Part shown: positions 54,377-64,000 of the stretch, one piece after another
How positions within the stretch are numbered: position 1 is the stretch's first letter
How the letters are laid out: each line of letters opens with the position of its first letter
NCBI RefSeq assembly: GCF_018130065.1
Contig: NZ_JAFCME010000010.1
Location: 1 to 64,000, forward strand
Direction: 5' to 3'
Source of the DNA: Bradyrhizobium sp. AUGA SZCCT0158
Lineage (GTDB): Bacteria > Pseudomonadota > Alphaproteobacteria > Rhizobiales > Xanthobacteraceae
DNA: 64,000 nucleotides
The notes under the pieces: generated by a model
Databases searched by the model: none
What the model was told of the DNA's origin: nothing
What the model saw: only the letters and a program-made list of their open reading frames with translations
Made by a program: the position numbers and the translations under genes

Positions 54377-55611
54377 CAGCCGCACCTTTCGTCCAACATG
54401 CAGGCGCGAGCCGCGTCCATGATCGCCGGGCGCGGATCTGCATCCGGCGCAATGGCCGCGAGATAGCCGAGCCTCCTCAACATGCCGAGTTTCTGAAACA
54501 TGAAACCGCGGTCCATCCGGAAGGCCGTGATCCCCTGCCCTGCCGCCTCCTCGCTTCGTCCGAGTTTTCGTAGTGCCAGCGCATAGGACCAGCGCAAGCC
54601 CCCGTTCTCGGGATATTGCTTGAGAGCAAGGGCGAATTCCGTGGCGGCCGCGTCGTGCTGCTCACGGATAACAAGAAGGTACCCCCGCTGCTCGTGGCTC
54701 ACCCAATAATCAGGATCGAGTGCAAGCGCTTTATCAAGATCGGCCTGAACGGCATCCAAGGGTGGCGGTGGCATCCCTGGAAAAAAACCAATCTGCGACA
54801 GCCTGAATTCGGCACGCCGGGAGTATGTGATCGGATCGGGATCAAGCTCGGCCGCCATATTATAGGCCTGCCAAGCCTCGTTTGTCCGTCCAAGCTTCCT
54901 GAGCATTTCGGCCCGCTTTATCGCTGTTGCGATGCGGTGGGTGGTCGACTTCAAATAGGATTCCGCCGCCCGCGGTTTGGTAATCAGATCTGCGGGCAGC
55001 CGGAGGATAACGTCAGCGTCCTGAATCGCTTCGTGAAAGCGACGATTTTCTTCCAGCATGATCAAGCGACTGAACCACATTTCCGGGTTGTTCGGGTCCA
55101 ACCGTATCGCCTCATCGTGAGCCGCCTTCGCCTCGGCAAATTTGTCCGGACCGGCCATTGCGAACGCGACACCAATCAGACGATAAGCATCGGGGTAGTC
55201 GGGCTTAAGCCTCAATGCCTGAGCGGCCTGTTTGAGCGCGAGATCGAGCGCAGGTTGAAGCCCCGGATCGAAATAAGATCCTCCTCCACGGCGCAGTTCT
55301 TCATACGCCGTCCAGCCGCGGCGCAAATGCAGTTCCGCATCATCCGGAGCGATCCGCAGACCCGTCTCATAGTCCGCGATGGCATCGGGATAGCGGTCCA
55401 AACGCTGCATGGCACGGCCGCGGATCTTCAGGGCAGCGACCCGGGAGGCCGTCGTGGTCTCGTCCGCGTTCAGCACCAACGTGCAGACCTCGGCAGCCCG
55501 GGCCGCATTGGCCTGCAGGAGTTCCAGCGAACATTGGTCAGCCGCGAGCGACGGACCTGGGGCCAGCTGTACGACGAGCACCCAGAGTGCGATACCACCG
55601 CGCCGAAACAT
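54376..55611 (-). CDS. Exported TPR protein, upstream of a pair
   Basis: 411 residues with signal peptide (RRGGIALWVLVVQLAPGPSLA). TPR units: RAMQRLDRYPDAIADYETGLRIAPDDAE, RLIGVAFAMAGPDKFAEAKAAHDEAIRLDP, RAEMLRKLGRTNEAWQAYNMAAELDP, DLDKALALDPDYWVSH. C terminus AARACMLDERCG mirrors the end of the partner gene. Co-transcribed with the gene at 53279. Confidence 0.82.
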   Translation of the reverse strand: MFRRGGIALWVLVVQLAPGPSLAADQCSLELLQANAARAAEVCTLVLNADETTTASRVAALKIRGRAMQRLDRYPDAIADYETGLRIAPDDAELHLRRGWTAYEELRRGGGSYFDPGLQPALDLALKQAAQALRLKPDYPDAYRLIGVAFAMAGPDKFAEAKAAHDEAIRLDPNNPEMWFSRLIMLEENRRFHEAIQDADVILRLPADLITKPRAAESYLKSTTHRIATAIKRAEMLRKLGRTNEAWQAYNMAAELDPDPITYSRRAEFRLSQIGFFPGMPPPPLDAVQADLDKALALDPDYWVSHEQRGYLLVIREQHDAAATEFALALKQYPENGGLRWSYALALRKLGRSEEAAGQGITAFRMDRGFMFQKLGMLRRLGYLAAIAPDADPRPAIMDAARACMLDERCG

Positions 55612-55888
55612 ACCAACTTCCCGTCGTTGAACGGAAGCAGAGGTACAGCTTGAGGTGATAAAATAGGGCCAACGAGATATTCCGGATTTTATCCAATTCG
55701 CGTTTCCGGCGGATTAACCTGCTTCAGAGGCGACTTTTGTCCGGGCGGATCTACCCAGGGGCCCGCACGGCCCTGAATCGCCGCCATCGCGGCCGATGTC
55801 GGTTTACGTTAACGCTGCATTTTGCCGGCCAAAGCCTTTCGCGGCCGATAAAGCGGCGTAAAAGTCTTCCTTTGATTGGGAGATATCG

Positions 55889-56260
55889 ATGCAGGACCGA
55901 CGCGAGAACGCGCGCGACAAGGTGATTTACGGCGGCGTCGCGGAAATCGGCGAGAACGGTGCGAGCCGTGAATGCATCGTTCGCAACATCTCCGACAAGG
56001 GCGCCAGCGTCGAATTCAGCAACACCGCCGACCTGCTAAGGGAACAGATCTCGCCGAAGGAGCAGATCTCGCTTCGCATCGCACGGAAAGGCCGCTCCTT
56101 CCTCGCCAAGGTGGTGTGGTGGCGCGACAATTTCGTCGGCCTTGCCTTTAGCGGCCAAGCCCCCGAGCCGGTTTCCGATCTGGAGGAGCGGCTGCGCAAG
56201 AGCGAAATCAAGAAGCGACAGCTTCAGCGCCGCATCAACGAATTGCTCGGCGAACGCTGA
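55889..56260 (+). CDS. PilZ-domain protein
   Basis: 123 residues with GGGAGAT before ATG 55889. PilZ fold: RRENARDKVIYG (RxxxR-like cyclic di-GMP switch region), RNISDKGASVEFSN, VVWWRDNFVGLAF. The exact RxxxR(x)nDxSxxG motif is partly degenerate, so cyclic di-GMP binding is uncertain. C-terminal coiled-coil SDLEERLRKSEIKKRQLQRRI. Convergent with a PilZ-GGDEF gene. Confidence 0.88.
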   Translation: MQDRRENARDKVIYGGVAEIGENGASRECIVRNISDKGASVEFSNTADLLREQISPKEQISLRIARKGRSFLAKVVWWRDNFVGLAFSGQAPEPVSDLEERLRKSEIKKRQLQRRINELLGER

Positions 56261-56284
56261 CGGGTTGCCTTCGCATCTTACGCC

Positions 56285-57886
56285 TCACTCCGCGGCGAGT
56301 TTTGTCGCCGGCGGCGGCGACCAACCAACGATACGATTGCGCCCCTGATCCTTGGCCTGGTAGAGCGCCTGATCGGCCGCTTTCAGCAAGGCCTCAAATC
56401 CCGGCATGCTCACGGTCGCGGCCGCAAAGCCGATACTGGCCGTGACCTTGAACGGGACCTCGTCAGCCTGCAACTTGCTGGCGGCGACCGCCTTGCAAAT
56501 CCTGTCCGCCACGATCCGCGCCTGATAGAGATCGGTCTCCGGCAACAGCATCGCAAACTCCTCGCCCCCGATCCGCCCGACGATATCGGACGAGCGTTTG
56601 CTCTCCAGGCAGGCATTGGCGACCGCGACCAGCGCGTCATCGCCGACCGCATGGCCGTAGCGGTCGTTCACCGATTTGAAGTGGTCGACGTCGATCATCA
56701 GCACCGAGAGCGGCCGGTAGTAGCGCTGAAACCGGCTCCATTCCGCCGCGGCGAGCGCCATGAAATGGCGGCGGTTGGCGAGGCCGGTCATCGAATCCGT
56801 CGTCGCCAGTTCCTCCAGTTTCCGCGCATTGTTGACGAGATCGGTGATGCCCACGAAGGTGAGCATCCGGCCGCCGTTTTTCAGCGCCGTGCAATGCGCC
56901 CGAATGTGGCGGCCATCGGCGGTTTGCAAAACCCGCACCGGCTCGCTGACATCCCGGATCGCCGCAAGGCGGGCGGTGCAGAAGGCGTCCAGCTCGTCCG
57001 GCGGCATGCGGGCGCCCGCGTGGGGCGCTCTTCTGAGCAACGACTCGAAGGAAGGACGGCTGTCCGCCTCTGCTTCGGTCAACGCCCAATACTGCCGGAT
57101 CTTGCCGTTGAGAAACTGCGCGTTGAGATTGCTGTCGAGCATGATGATCCCTTCCGACACATTGTCGAGGGCGCTGCGCAACACTTCCAGCTCGTCCATA
57201 TGACGGACGATGTCGGTCACGTAGGAATAGGTGACAATTCTGCCGCCGTTCGGCAGGCTCGCGCATTGAACCCGCACCACAGCGCCGTTGGTCAGGCGCA
57301 CGTCGATCGGCGTGGCGTCGCCTTCCCTTACCGTGCGGACGCGATTGGCAATGTGACGATCGATCGCGGCGGGCTCAATCTCGTAAGCCTTGGTGTCGCG
57401 GCCATGATACAGGAGCGCCACGAAAGACGGGTTTCGATCGGCTGTAGCGTCCGGCAAGGCCCACATGCGGCGGAAGGCGCGGTTGATGAACTGAGACTTC
57501 ATGTCGGCGTCGAGCAGGACCACGCCGACGTCCATGACATCAAGCGCCGCCCGCAATGCCAGCGTCTGGCTCCGCATGATCTGATCAGCGCCCTTTGATC
57601 CATCGAGGCCGGCCTCGGCCGCTTCTGCCTTGACGTCTTCCACGTCGAACACGAGGCCGATCTGTTTCTCCGACTGCCACGAGCGCTTGCACGGAAGCGG
57701 ATCGCCCTCGCCTGGTATCAGCAGATGAAAATGCTCGGGAATGCCGAGCACGGTCTCCACTTCGATCACGGCGCCGGTGTCGGATATCCGGCGAACGGTG
57801 CAGTCGATGGTGGACTGGCCGTAATTGGAGATCACCTTGCCGGCCAGGAAGGTCCGGCCGCGCGGCAGGGGTTTCTGTTCGGACAT
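56285..57886 (-). CDS. PilZ-PAS-PAS-GGDEF diguanylate cyclase
   Basis: 533 residues from ATG 57886 with GGAAAA ahead. N-terminal PilZ-like (DCTVRRISDTGAVIEVETV), two PAS domains (AALDVMDVGVVLLDADMKSQFINRAF, ALDNVSEGIIMLDSNLNAQFLNG), GGDEF with active site GGEEF and I-site RSSD. Makes cyclic di-GMP. The PAS repeats carry signal input; the fused PilZ may provide feedback. Tail-to-tail with a stand-alone PilZ protein. Confidence 0.92.
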   Translation of the reverse strand: MSEQKPLPRGRTFLAGKVISNYGQSTIDCTVRRISDTGAVIEVETVLGIPEHFHLLIPGEGDPLPCKRSWQSEKQIGLVFDVEDVKAEAAEAGLDGSKGADQIMRSQTLALRAALDVMDVGVVLLDADMKSQFINRAFRRMWALPDATADRNPSFVALLYHGRDTKAYEIEPAAIDRHIANRVRTVREGDATPIDVRLTNGAVVRVQCASLPNGGRIVTYSYVTDIVRHMDELEVLRSALDNVSEGIIMLDSNLNAQFLNGKIRQYWALTEAEADSRPSFESLLRRAPHAGARMPPDELDAFCTARLAAIRDVSEPVRVLQTADGRHIRAHCTALKNGGRMLTFVGITDLVNNARKLEELATTDSMTGLANRRHFMALAAAEWSRFQRYYRPLSVLMIDVDHFKSVNDRYGHAVGDDALVAVANACLESKRSSDIVGRIGGEEFAMLLPETDLYQARIVADRICKAVAASKLQADEVPFKVTASIGFAAATVSMPGFEALLKAADQALYQAKDQGRNRIVGWSPPPATKLAAE

Positions 57887-58038
57887 GGCAGCGTTTTCCA
57901 GTTTTGCCTGGCCCAATTAAAACGGGCGCATGGTCTAAACTGGCTTAACTGGTAGGTTCTGAGCGCGCTTATACGGGCGCCAGCCTCATCCCATTGCTAA
58001 CGACCAGTTAACGGCAATTGAAGCCGGCAATCGCCCAG

Positions 58039-58071
58039 CAAAAAGCCGGCGGTCTTGCGACGCGCCGGCTT
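58039..58071 (-). terminator. Intrinsic terminator after clpA
   Basis: Stem AAGCCGGCG / CGCCGGCTT (58043-58051, 58063-58071) with an 11-base loop, and on the minus strand the stem is followed by TTTTTGC, a proper T-run. Confidence 0.85.
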
Positions 58072-58095
58072 CGTTGATGCGTAAATCCTCGCCGC

Positions 58096-60510
<2,415 letters not shown>

Positions 60511-60735
60511 TCGCGTCCTCTGTGGCCCCCGGTCATCATGATCGCCATTACCCGGTCAGGCAACAACAACCTTCGTCGTCCCGTGTCATATAGTTACGCA
60601 CGATCGTGGCGAAAGACAGGTTCCGTGAACAGTGGTTTTTCTCTAAACTTTCGCACCACCGCGATACGAGAACCAACCCGAAAAACTACTGGGGGCCGCC
60701 TACTTCCTCCGGGGCGGAACAATGCAAGACCCGTT

Positions 60736-60765
60736 CCTTTTAGCCGGTCGCCTTTTAGCCGGTCG
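60736..60765. repeat. Perfect 15-bp tandem repeat
   Basis: CCTTTTAGCCGGTCG occurs twice head-to-tail between clpA and clpS. Short, exact, probably recent; no open frame. Confidence 0.75.
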
Positions 60766-60780
60766 AGGCGGGTGCAGCGG

Positions 60781-61179
60781 CTATTTCTTTTCCATCACGC
60801 ATTGCAGGGGATGCTGATGCTTGCGCGCAAAATCCATCACCTGCGTCACTTTGGTCTCGGCGATTTCGTAAGTGAAAACGCCGCACTCGCCGATACCGTG
60901 GTGATGGACATGAAGCATGATCTTGGTGGCGGCTTCCGCGTCCTTCTGGAAGAACTTCTCCAGCACATGAACCACGAACTCCATCGGCGTGTAATCGTCG
61001 TTCAGGATCAGGACACGATAGAGATTCGGACGCTTGGTCTTCGGCTTGACCTTGGTGATGACCGAGGTCGACGGACCGTTCGTCCCCGCATTGCGGTTTT
61101 CGTCATTGCTCATCCGGGGAGCAGAGACGGCGGTCGCGGCGGGCGCGGACGAATAGGCTTTGGAGTTAAACTGCAACAT
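60781..61179 (-). CDS. clpS: ClpS adaptor
   Basis: 132 residues if ATG 61179 is right; ATG 61113 gives 110, also within family range. Core [27 protein letters not shown] with LNDDYTP substrate pocket, [24 protein letters not shown]. Delivers N-degron substrates to ClpA. The extra N terminus (Ala/Ser/Asn-rich) is typical of alphaproteobacterial ClpS if the long start is used. Confidence 0.95.
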   Translation of the reverse strand: MLQFNSKAYSSAPAATAVSAPRMSNDENRNAGTNGPSTSVITKVKPKTKRPNLYRVLILNDDYTPMEFVVHVLEKFFQKDAEAATKIMLHVHHHGIGECGVFTYEIAETKVTQVMDFARKHQHPLQCVMEKK

Positions 61180-61609
61180 GGCTCAGGCGTTCGACATTCC
61201 CATGGGAAACCGGACAGCGCATCGTCGCACGCTCGCGAAGGCCCCAAAACGACCACCACAAGGTACCCAGCAACGCTTTCCAGATCGCCGCTCCCGGTCC
61301 GATCCAGCGGCGGATCGGCTATTGGAATATGGGTCCAGTTGGAGACCACCGCAAGCGCATCAACGCTGCCCTGCCGGCCCGCAACCGGCCCCGAATCCCG
61401 GTCCGGCAATCCAGGCAAGGTTAATCGTTTCTGGCGGATTTGACAAAGGAAGGCCCCTGCCCGTTTAGCGGTCCTTGAGCATAGGCGGCAGTTCTGGCCA
61501 CCGGTTTCCCGATACATGGGCTTTGACCCGTTTTTGCGGGAACCAATTTACCGCCTGTTTAGCCGCCCGGGCCGAAATACCGCTTGAAACCACTATTTCG
61601 GTGAGAGCC
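61180..61609. other. Intergenic stretch before the Tad-type gene
   Basis: 430 bases, no supported gene. A weak promoter for the downstream gene may lie at 61440-61468 (TTGACA, 17 bases, GTTTAG). The frame at 61110-61517 minus runs into clpS and has no domain. Confidence 0.35.
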
Positions 61610-62968
61610 ATGCTCAATACAGCCATTTTCAGTCGGGTGCGTACGGCCGCCGGGCGTTTTGCCAAGGCCGATCAGGGCAACATCGCGGTTCTGTTTGCCA
61701 TCGCCGCCGTCCCGATCCTGAGCTTCGTCGGCGCCGCGATCGACTATACCCGTGCCAACAGCGCCCGGTCGTCGATGCAGGCTGCCCTCGATTCCACCGC
61801 CCTGATGGTGGCGAAAGACCTGTCGGACGGAACCATCAAGGCCTCGGATATCAACACCAAGGCGCAGGACTATTTCAAGGCGCTCTACACCAACACCGAA
61901 GCCAGGGAGGTGACGGTCACGGCGGAATATACCGCCAACACCGGCAAGGGCTCGACCATCAAGATCAATGGCTCCGGCAACGTGCCGACGGAGTTCATGA
62001 AGGTCGCCGGCTTTCCGCAAATCGGCTTCGACACCAGTTCAACCTCGCTCTGGGGCAACGTCCGCATGCGCGTCGCGCTTGCGCTCGACGTCACCGGATC
62101 GATGAACGATGACGGCAAAATGACCGCGATGAAGCCGGCTGCAAAGGCCCTGATCGACCAGATCGGCGCCCTCGCCAAGAACACGGGCGACATCTACATC
62201 TCGATCATTCCCTTCGCCAAGGACGTCAACGTCGGCGCCAGCAACTACGAACAGTCGTGGATCGAGTGGAGCGAGTGGGAGGCTGCGAACGGCAAGTGCA
62301 GCGGCAAGAACTCCGGGAACTACCCTACAAAAAGCTCCTGTGAATCGGCCGGCAGGACCTGGACGGCGAAGAACCACGATACCTGGAACGGCTGTGTGAC
62401 CGACCGCGATCAGGACTACGATACCAAGAACACGACGCCGACTTCCGATCCCGCAACCAAGTTCTATGCCGAGCAGTACAACGCATGCCCGGCGCAGTTG
62501 CTGCCTCTGACGACCGACTTCGCCTCCGCCAAATCCAAGGTCGACTCGCTGACCCCGAACGGCGGCACCAACCAGCCGATCGGCATCGCCTGGGGATGGC
62601 AGTCTCTGACCCAGGGCGCGCCGCTCAACGCACCGCCCGAAGATGCCAATTACACCTATAAAAAGGTGCTGATCGTGATGTCCGACGGTCTGAACACGCA
62701 GGATCGCTGGCCGTCATACGGCAACGGCCAAGTCCAATACAACGGCGCCATCGACGCCCGCCAGCGCATCCAGTGCGACAACATCAAGGCCGACGGCATC
62801 GTCATCTACACGATGCACGTCAACACCAACGGCGATCCGACCTCCACAGTCCTGCAGTATTGCGCCAGCGGCTCGGACAAGTTCTCTACCGTGACGTCCT
62901 CGAGCCAGATCGCGACGGCCTTTAGCGCGATCGGCACGTCGCTCTCCAAGCTGCGCGTCGCGAAATAA
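61610..62968 (+). CDS. TadE/TadG-like pilus protein with von Willebrand A domain
   Basis: 452 residues from ATG 61610. N-terminal membrane anchor and Tad-type domain: FAKADQGNIAVLFAIAAVPILSFVGAAIDYTRAN. vWA domain with MIDAS motif DVTGSMNDDG and the second strand VLIVMSDGLNT. Between strands a Cys-rich insert with GKCSGKNSGNYPTKSSCESAG and NGCVTD, likely disulfides in the periplasm. Such minor pilins or TadG assist Flp pili assembly. No other tad genes nearby. Confidence 0.9.
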   Translation: MLNTAIFSRVRTAAGRFAKADQGNIAVLFAIAAVPILSFVGAAIDYTRANSARSSMQAALDSTALMVAKDLSDGTIKASDINTKAQDYFKALYTNTEAREVTVTAEYTANTGKGSTIKINGSGNVPTEFMKVAGFPQIGFDTSSTSLWGNVRMRVALALDVTGSMNDDGKMTAMKPAAKALIDQIGALAKNTGDIYISIIPFAKDVNVGASNYEQSWIEWSEWEAANGKCSGKNSGNYPTKSSCESAGRTWTAKNHDTWNGCVTDRDQDYDTKNTTPTSDPATKFYAEQYNACPAQLLPLTTDFASAKSKVDSLTPNGGTNQPIGIAWGWQSLTQGAPLNAPPEDANYTYKKVLIVMSDGLNTQDRWPSYGNGQVQYNGAIDARQRIQCDNIKADGIVIYTMHVNTNGDPTSTVLQYCASGSDKFSTVTSSSQIATAFSAIGTSLSKLRVAK

Positions 62969-63000
62969 TCGCGTCGCAACCGGCACGAACAAAGCAAACG

Positions 63001-63033
63001 AAAAAAGCCCGGCCGCAACGGCCGGGCTTTTTT
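63001..63033. terminator. Bidirectional intrinsic terminator
   Basis: 15-bp perfect stem: A6 then GCCCGGCCG, loop CAA, CGGCCGGGC then T6. Works for the Tad-type gene on the plus strand and, since A-runs flank it, also for the phasin gene on the minus strand. Confidence 0.9.
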
Positions 63034-63061
63034 GTTTTGGAAGGTATCGCGCAGCGCTTAA

Positions 63062-63120
63062 AGCGTTTTCGAGCGAAGTGGATACCGGTTCGCGTAAAGG
63101 AAACGCGTCAAACAAAGAGT
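63062..63120. repeat. Palindromic interspersed repeat, copy 2
   Basis: Starts AGCGTTTTCGAGCGAAGTGG, then ACCGGTTCGCGT and closes with GGAAACGCGTCAAACAAAGA. About 90% identical to copy 1 at 21316. Placed between the terminator and the phasin stop. Confidence 0.8.
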
Positions 63121-63459
63121 TTAGTGCGTGGCGGGAGCGAACTTCGCGACCAGGCCTTCGTAAGGCTTGAAGGTCTGCTTGGCCAGATCGGTATAGAGGC
63201 CGGCAATCTTCTGCGACTCGGCGACAAAGGTCTCGTAGGACGAGCGGGCGAATTCGGTCTGGGCTTCGATCGCCTTGTCCACCGACTTCACGCCGGACAG
63301 CTTTTCAACAAACGACTTGGTATCTTCGAACGACTTCTTGGCGTAGTCGCCATAAGCGGTCGCAATCGCCTGAACACCGCTCTGCAGGTTGCTCGCGGAC
63401 GCGGCGACCGTTTCGAGATGCTCTTTTCCGTAGCTCTGAATGTCTTCAACCTTGACCAT
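63121..63459 (-). CDS. Phasin family protein
   Basis: 112 residues with AAAGGA ahead of ATG 63459. Phasin_2 fold: VEDIQSYGKEHLETVAASASNLQSGVQAIA, YAKKSFEDTKSFVEKLSGV, AIEAQTEFARSSYETFVAESQKIAGLYTDLAKQ. Amphipathic helices that coat polyhydroxybutyrate granules. Strong promoter upstream with two PhaR-like sites, fitting granule-linked control. Confidence 0.93.
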   Translation of the reverse strand: MVKVEDIQSYGKEHLETVAASASNLQSGVQAIATAYGDYAKKSFEDTKSFVEKLSGVKSVDKAIEAQTEFARSSYETFVAESQKIAGLYTDLAKQTFKPYEGLVAKFAPATH

Positions 63460-63491
63460 CTTGGAGTCCTTTCCCAGACTGAATGTAATTC

Positions 63492-63507
63492 GCCGGGAGG
63501 TCCCGGC
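63492..63507 (-). other. Small hairpin in the phasin leader
   Basis: GCCGGGA-GG-TCCCGGC, perfect seven-base stem in the predicted 5' untranslated region of the phasin message. Could protect the message end or be a by-product of GC content. Confidence 0.35.
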
Positions 63508-63524
63508 TCCCTGACCACCCCTCC

Positions 63525-63553
63525 CTTATAGTGCACCGCACAATGGCTGTCAA
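63525..63553 (-). promoter_or_regulatory. Near-consensus sigma-70 promoter of the phasin gene
   Basis: Read on the minus strand: TTGACA (63548-63553), exactly 17 bases, TATAAG (63525-63530). Start predicted near 63518, leader about 58 bases. The -35 is perfect consensus, unusual in this GC-rich genome. Confidence 0.8.
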
Positions 63554-63574
63554 GGAATCTTGTGCGACGCACAA
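63532..63574. promoter_or_regulatory. Two PhaR-like operators at the phasin promoter
   Basis: TGC-ACC-GCA at 63532-63540, inside the promoter spacer, and TGC-GAC-GCA at 63563-63571, embedded in the perfect dyad TTGTGC-GAC-GCACAA (63560-63574) just upstream of the -35. Centres are 31 bases apart, about three helical turns. PhaR repressors of polyhydroxybutyrate cycles bind TGC-N3-GCA-type sites. Confidence 0.65.
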
Positions 63575-63856
63575 ATGCCGACGATTAGCGCCAAACCCCG
63601 GAGTGTTACGCAACGGTTACTTAACCTTTTGGAAACTCGCGCCGCCTAACCTGATTCCCGGACGTGTTCGCCTTCCGACAGACAGCCTGAATGCTGTTTG
63701 TGAACAATACCTTAGCTAGAACAGCGACCTGATCGGCCAGCCGGGGCCAAATTGCAACCAGGCTAACCGCTTCGAACAGGCAGCGTCACCGGGCCGAAGG
63801 GCACAATTTCGCCTCACGAACCGGTGATCAAGACAGAAATTGGGACGGGGAAGTAA

Positions 63857-64000
63857 ATGCTTCGTACAACCTTAGCTTCCTCGCGCACGTTGCGAGTTTG
63901 CGTTCTCGGGCTGGTCACACTCACCACTGCAATCATCTACACCAGCGACAGCGCAGAAGCCCGCCGCTACCGCCAACGCCACCATGCCCGGCACCACGCC
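63857..64000 (+). CDS. Start of probable D-alanyl-D-alanine carboxypeptidase (partial)
   Basis: 48 codons before the window ends, from ATG 63857 with GGGGAAG ahead. Signal peptide: LRTTLASSRTLRVCVLGLVTLTTAI, then SAEARRYRQRHHARHHA, a His/Arg-rich start of the mature protein. I recall this N terminus from Bradyrhizobium penicillin-binding D,D-carboxypeptidases. No catalytic motif lies inside the window, so the assignment is tentative. Confidence 0.45.
   Translation, partial: MLRTTLASSRTLRVCVLGLVTLTTAIIYTSDSAEARRYRQRHHARHHA

Overview
The window is about 63% GC, densely coded and alphaproteobacterial. Gene order and protein wording (gatCAB with interleaved small genes, divK-pleD, dprA/topA/rnr/DUF983/NUDIX, clpS and clpA, an EipB homologue, a phasin) and several families of intergenic palindromic repeats point to a Bradyrhizobium-like chromosome. 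That assignment is from recognition of families and repeats, not from a search. No rRNA, tRNA, CRISPR array, intact insertion sequence or prophage was seen; the window reads as core chromosome with small accessory insertions.

Layout. 1-4105: a repeat element, a two-TM protein plus HlyD-type adaptor, a Sel1-like protein, and a repeat-bearing gene-poor stretch with a 30-residue lysine-rich protein. 4106-7966: gatC-(small)-gatA-(97 aa)-gatB, read leftward from one promoter. 8163-14135: two small proteins, a nitronate monooxygenase pair with a divergent LysR regulator, a DUF1963 protein, a small membrane protein and an exported cyclase-family protein. 14227-18914: ruvX, an AEC transporter, then leftward a VanX-type dipeptidase, an AidB-like flavoprotein and a CPBP protease. 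19017-24601: pyrB with a degenerate pyrC, plsY, an amidase and dprA. 24709-27907: accessory redox block with two HxlR regulators, azoR and a short-chain dehydrogenase, lying between dprA and topA. 28127-34426: topA-rnr-DUF983-NUDIX. 34683-39613: LLM monooxygenase, rpmG, MFS/TetR pair, serine hydrolase. 39765-43371: pleD and divK, then DUF3572 and dinB. 43498-48699: eipB, Rid protein, glycerophosphodiesterase, FemAB/GNAT protein, HIT protein, a small unknown and trmO. 48703-54376 and on to 55611: Bug-type binding protein with azlCD, NTF2-like protein, lytic transglycosylase, a truncated ethylene-receptor-like kinase fragment and two exported TPR proteins. 55889-64000: PilZ protein, PilZ-PAS-PAS-GGDEF cyclase, clpA, clpS, a Tad-type von Willebrand protein, phasin, and the start of a probable D-alanyl-D-alanine carboxypeptidase.

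The most informative signals are regulatory or small: a near-consensus phasin promoter with two TGC-N3-GCA operator candidates, a 15-bp inverted repeat between a dehydrogenase and its HxlR regulator, a 16-bp palindrome between an MFS pump and its TetR regulator, a 21-bp palindrome abutting the rpmG promoter, and the uncharacterised genes coupled into gatCAB. No clearly new multi-gene system is obvious; the gat-coupled small genes are the best candidate for undescribed biology.
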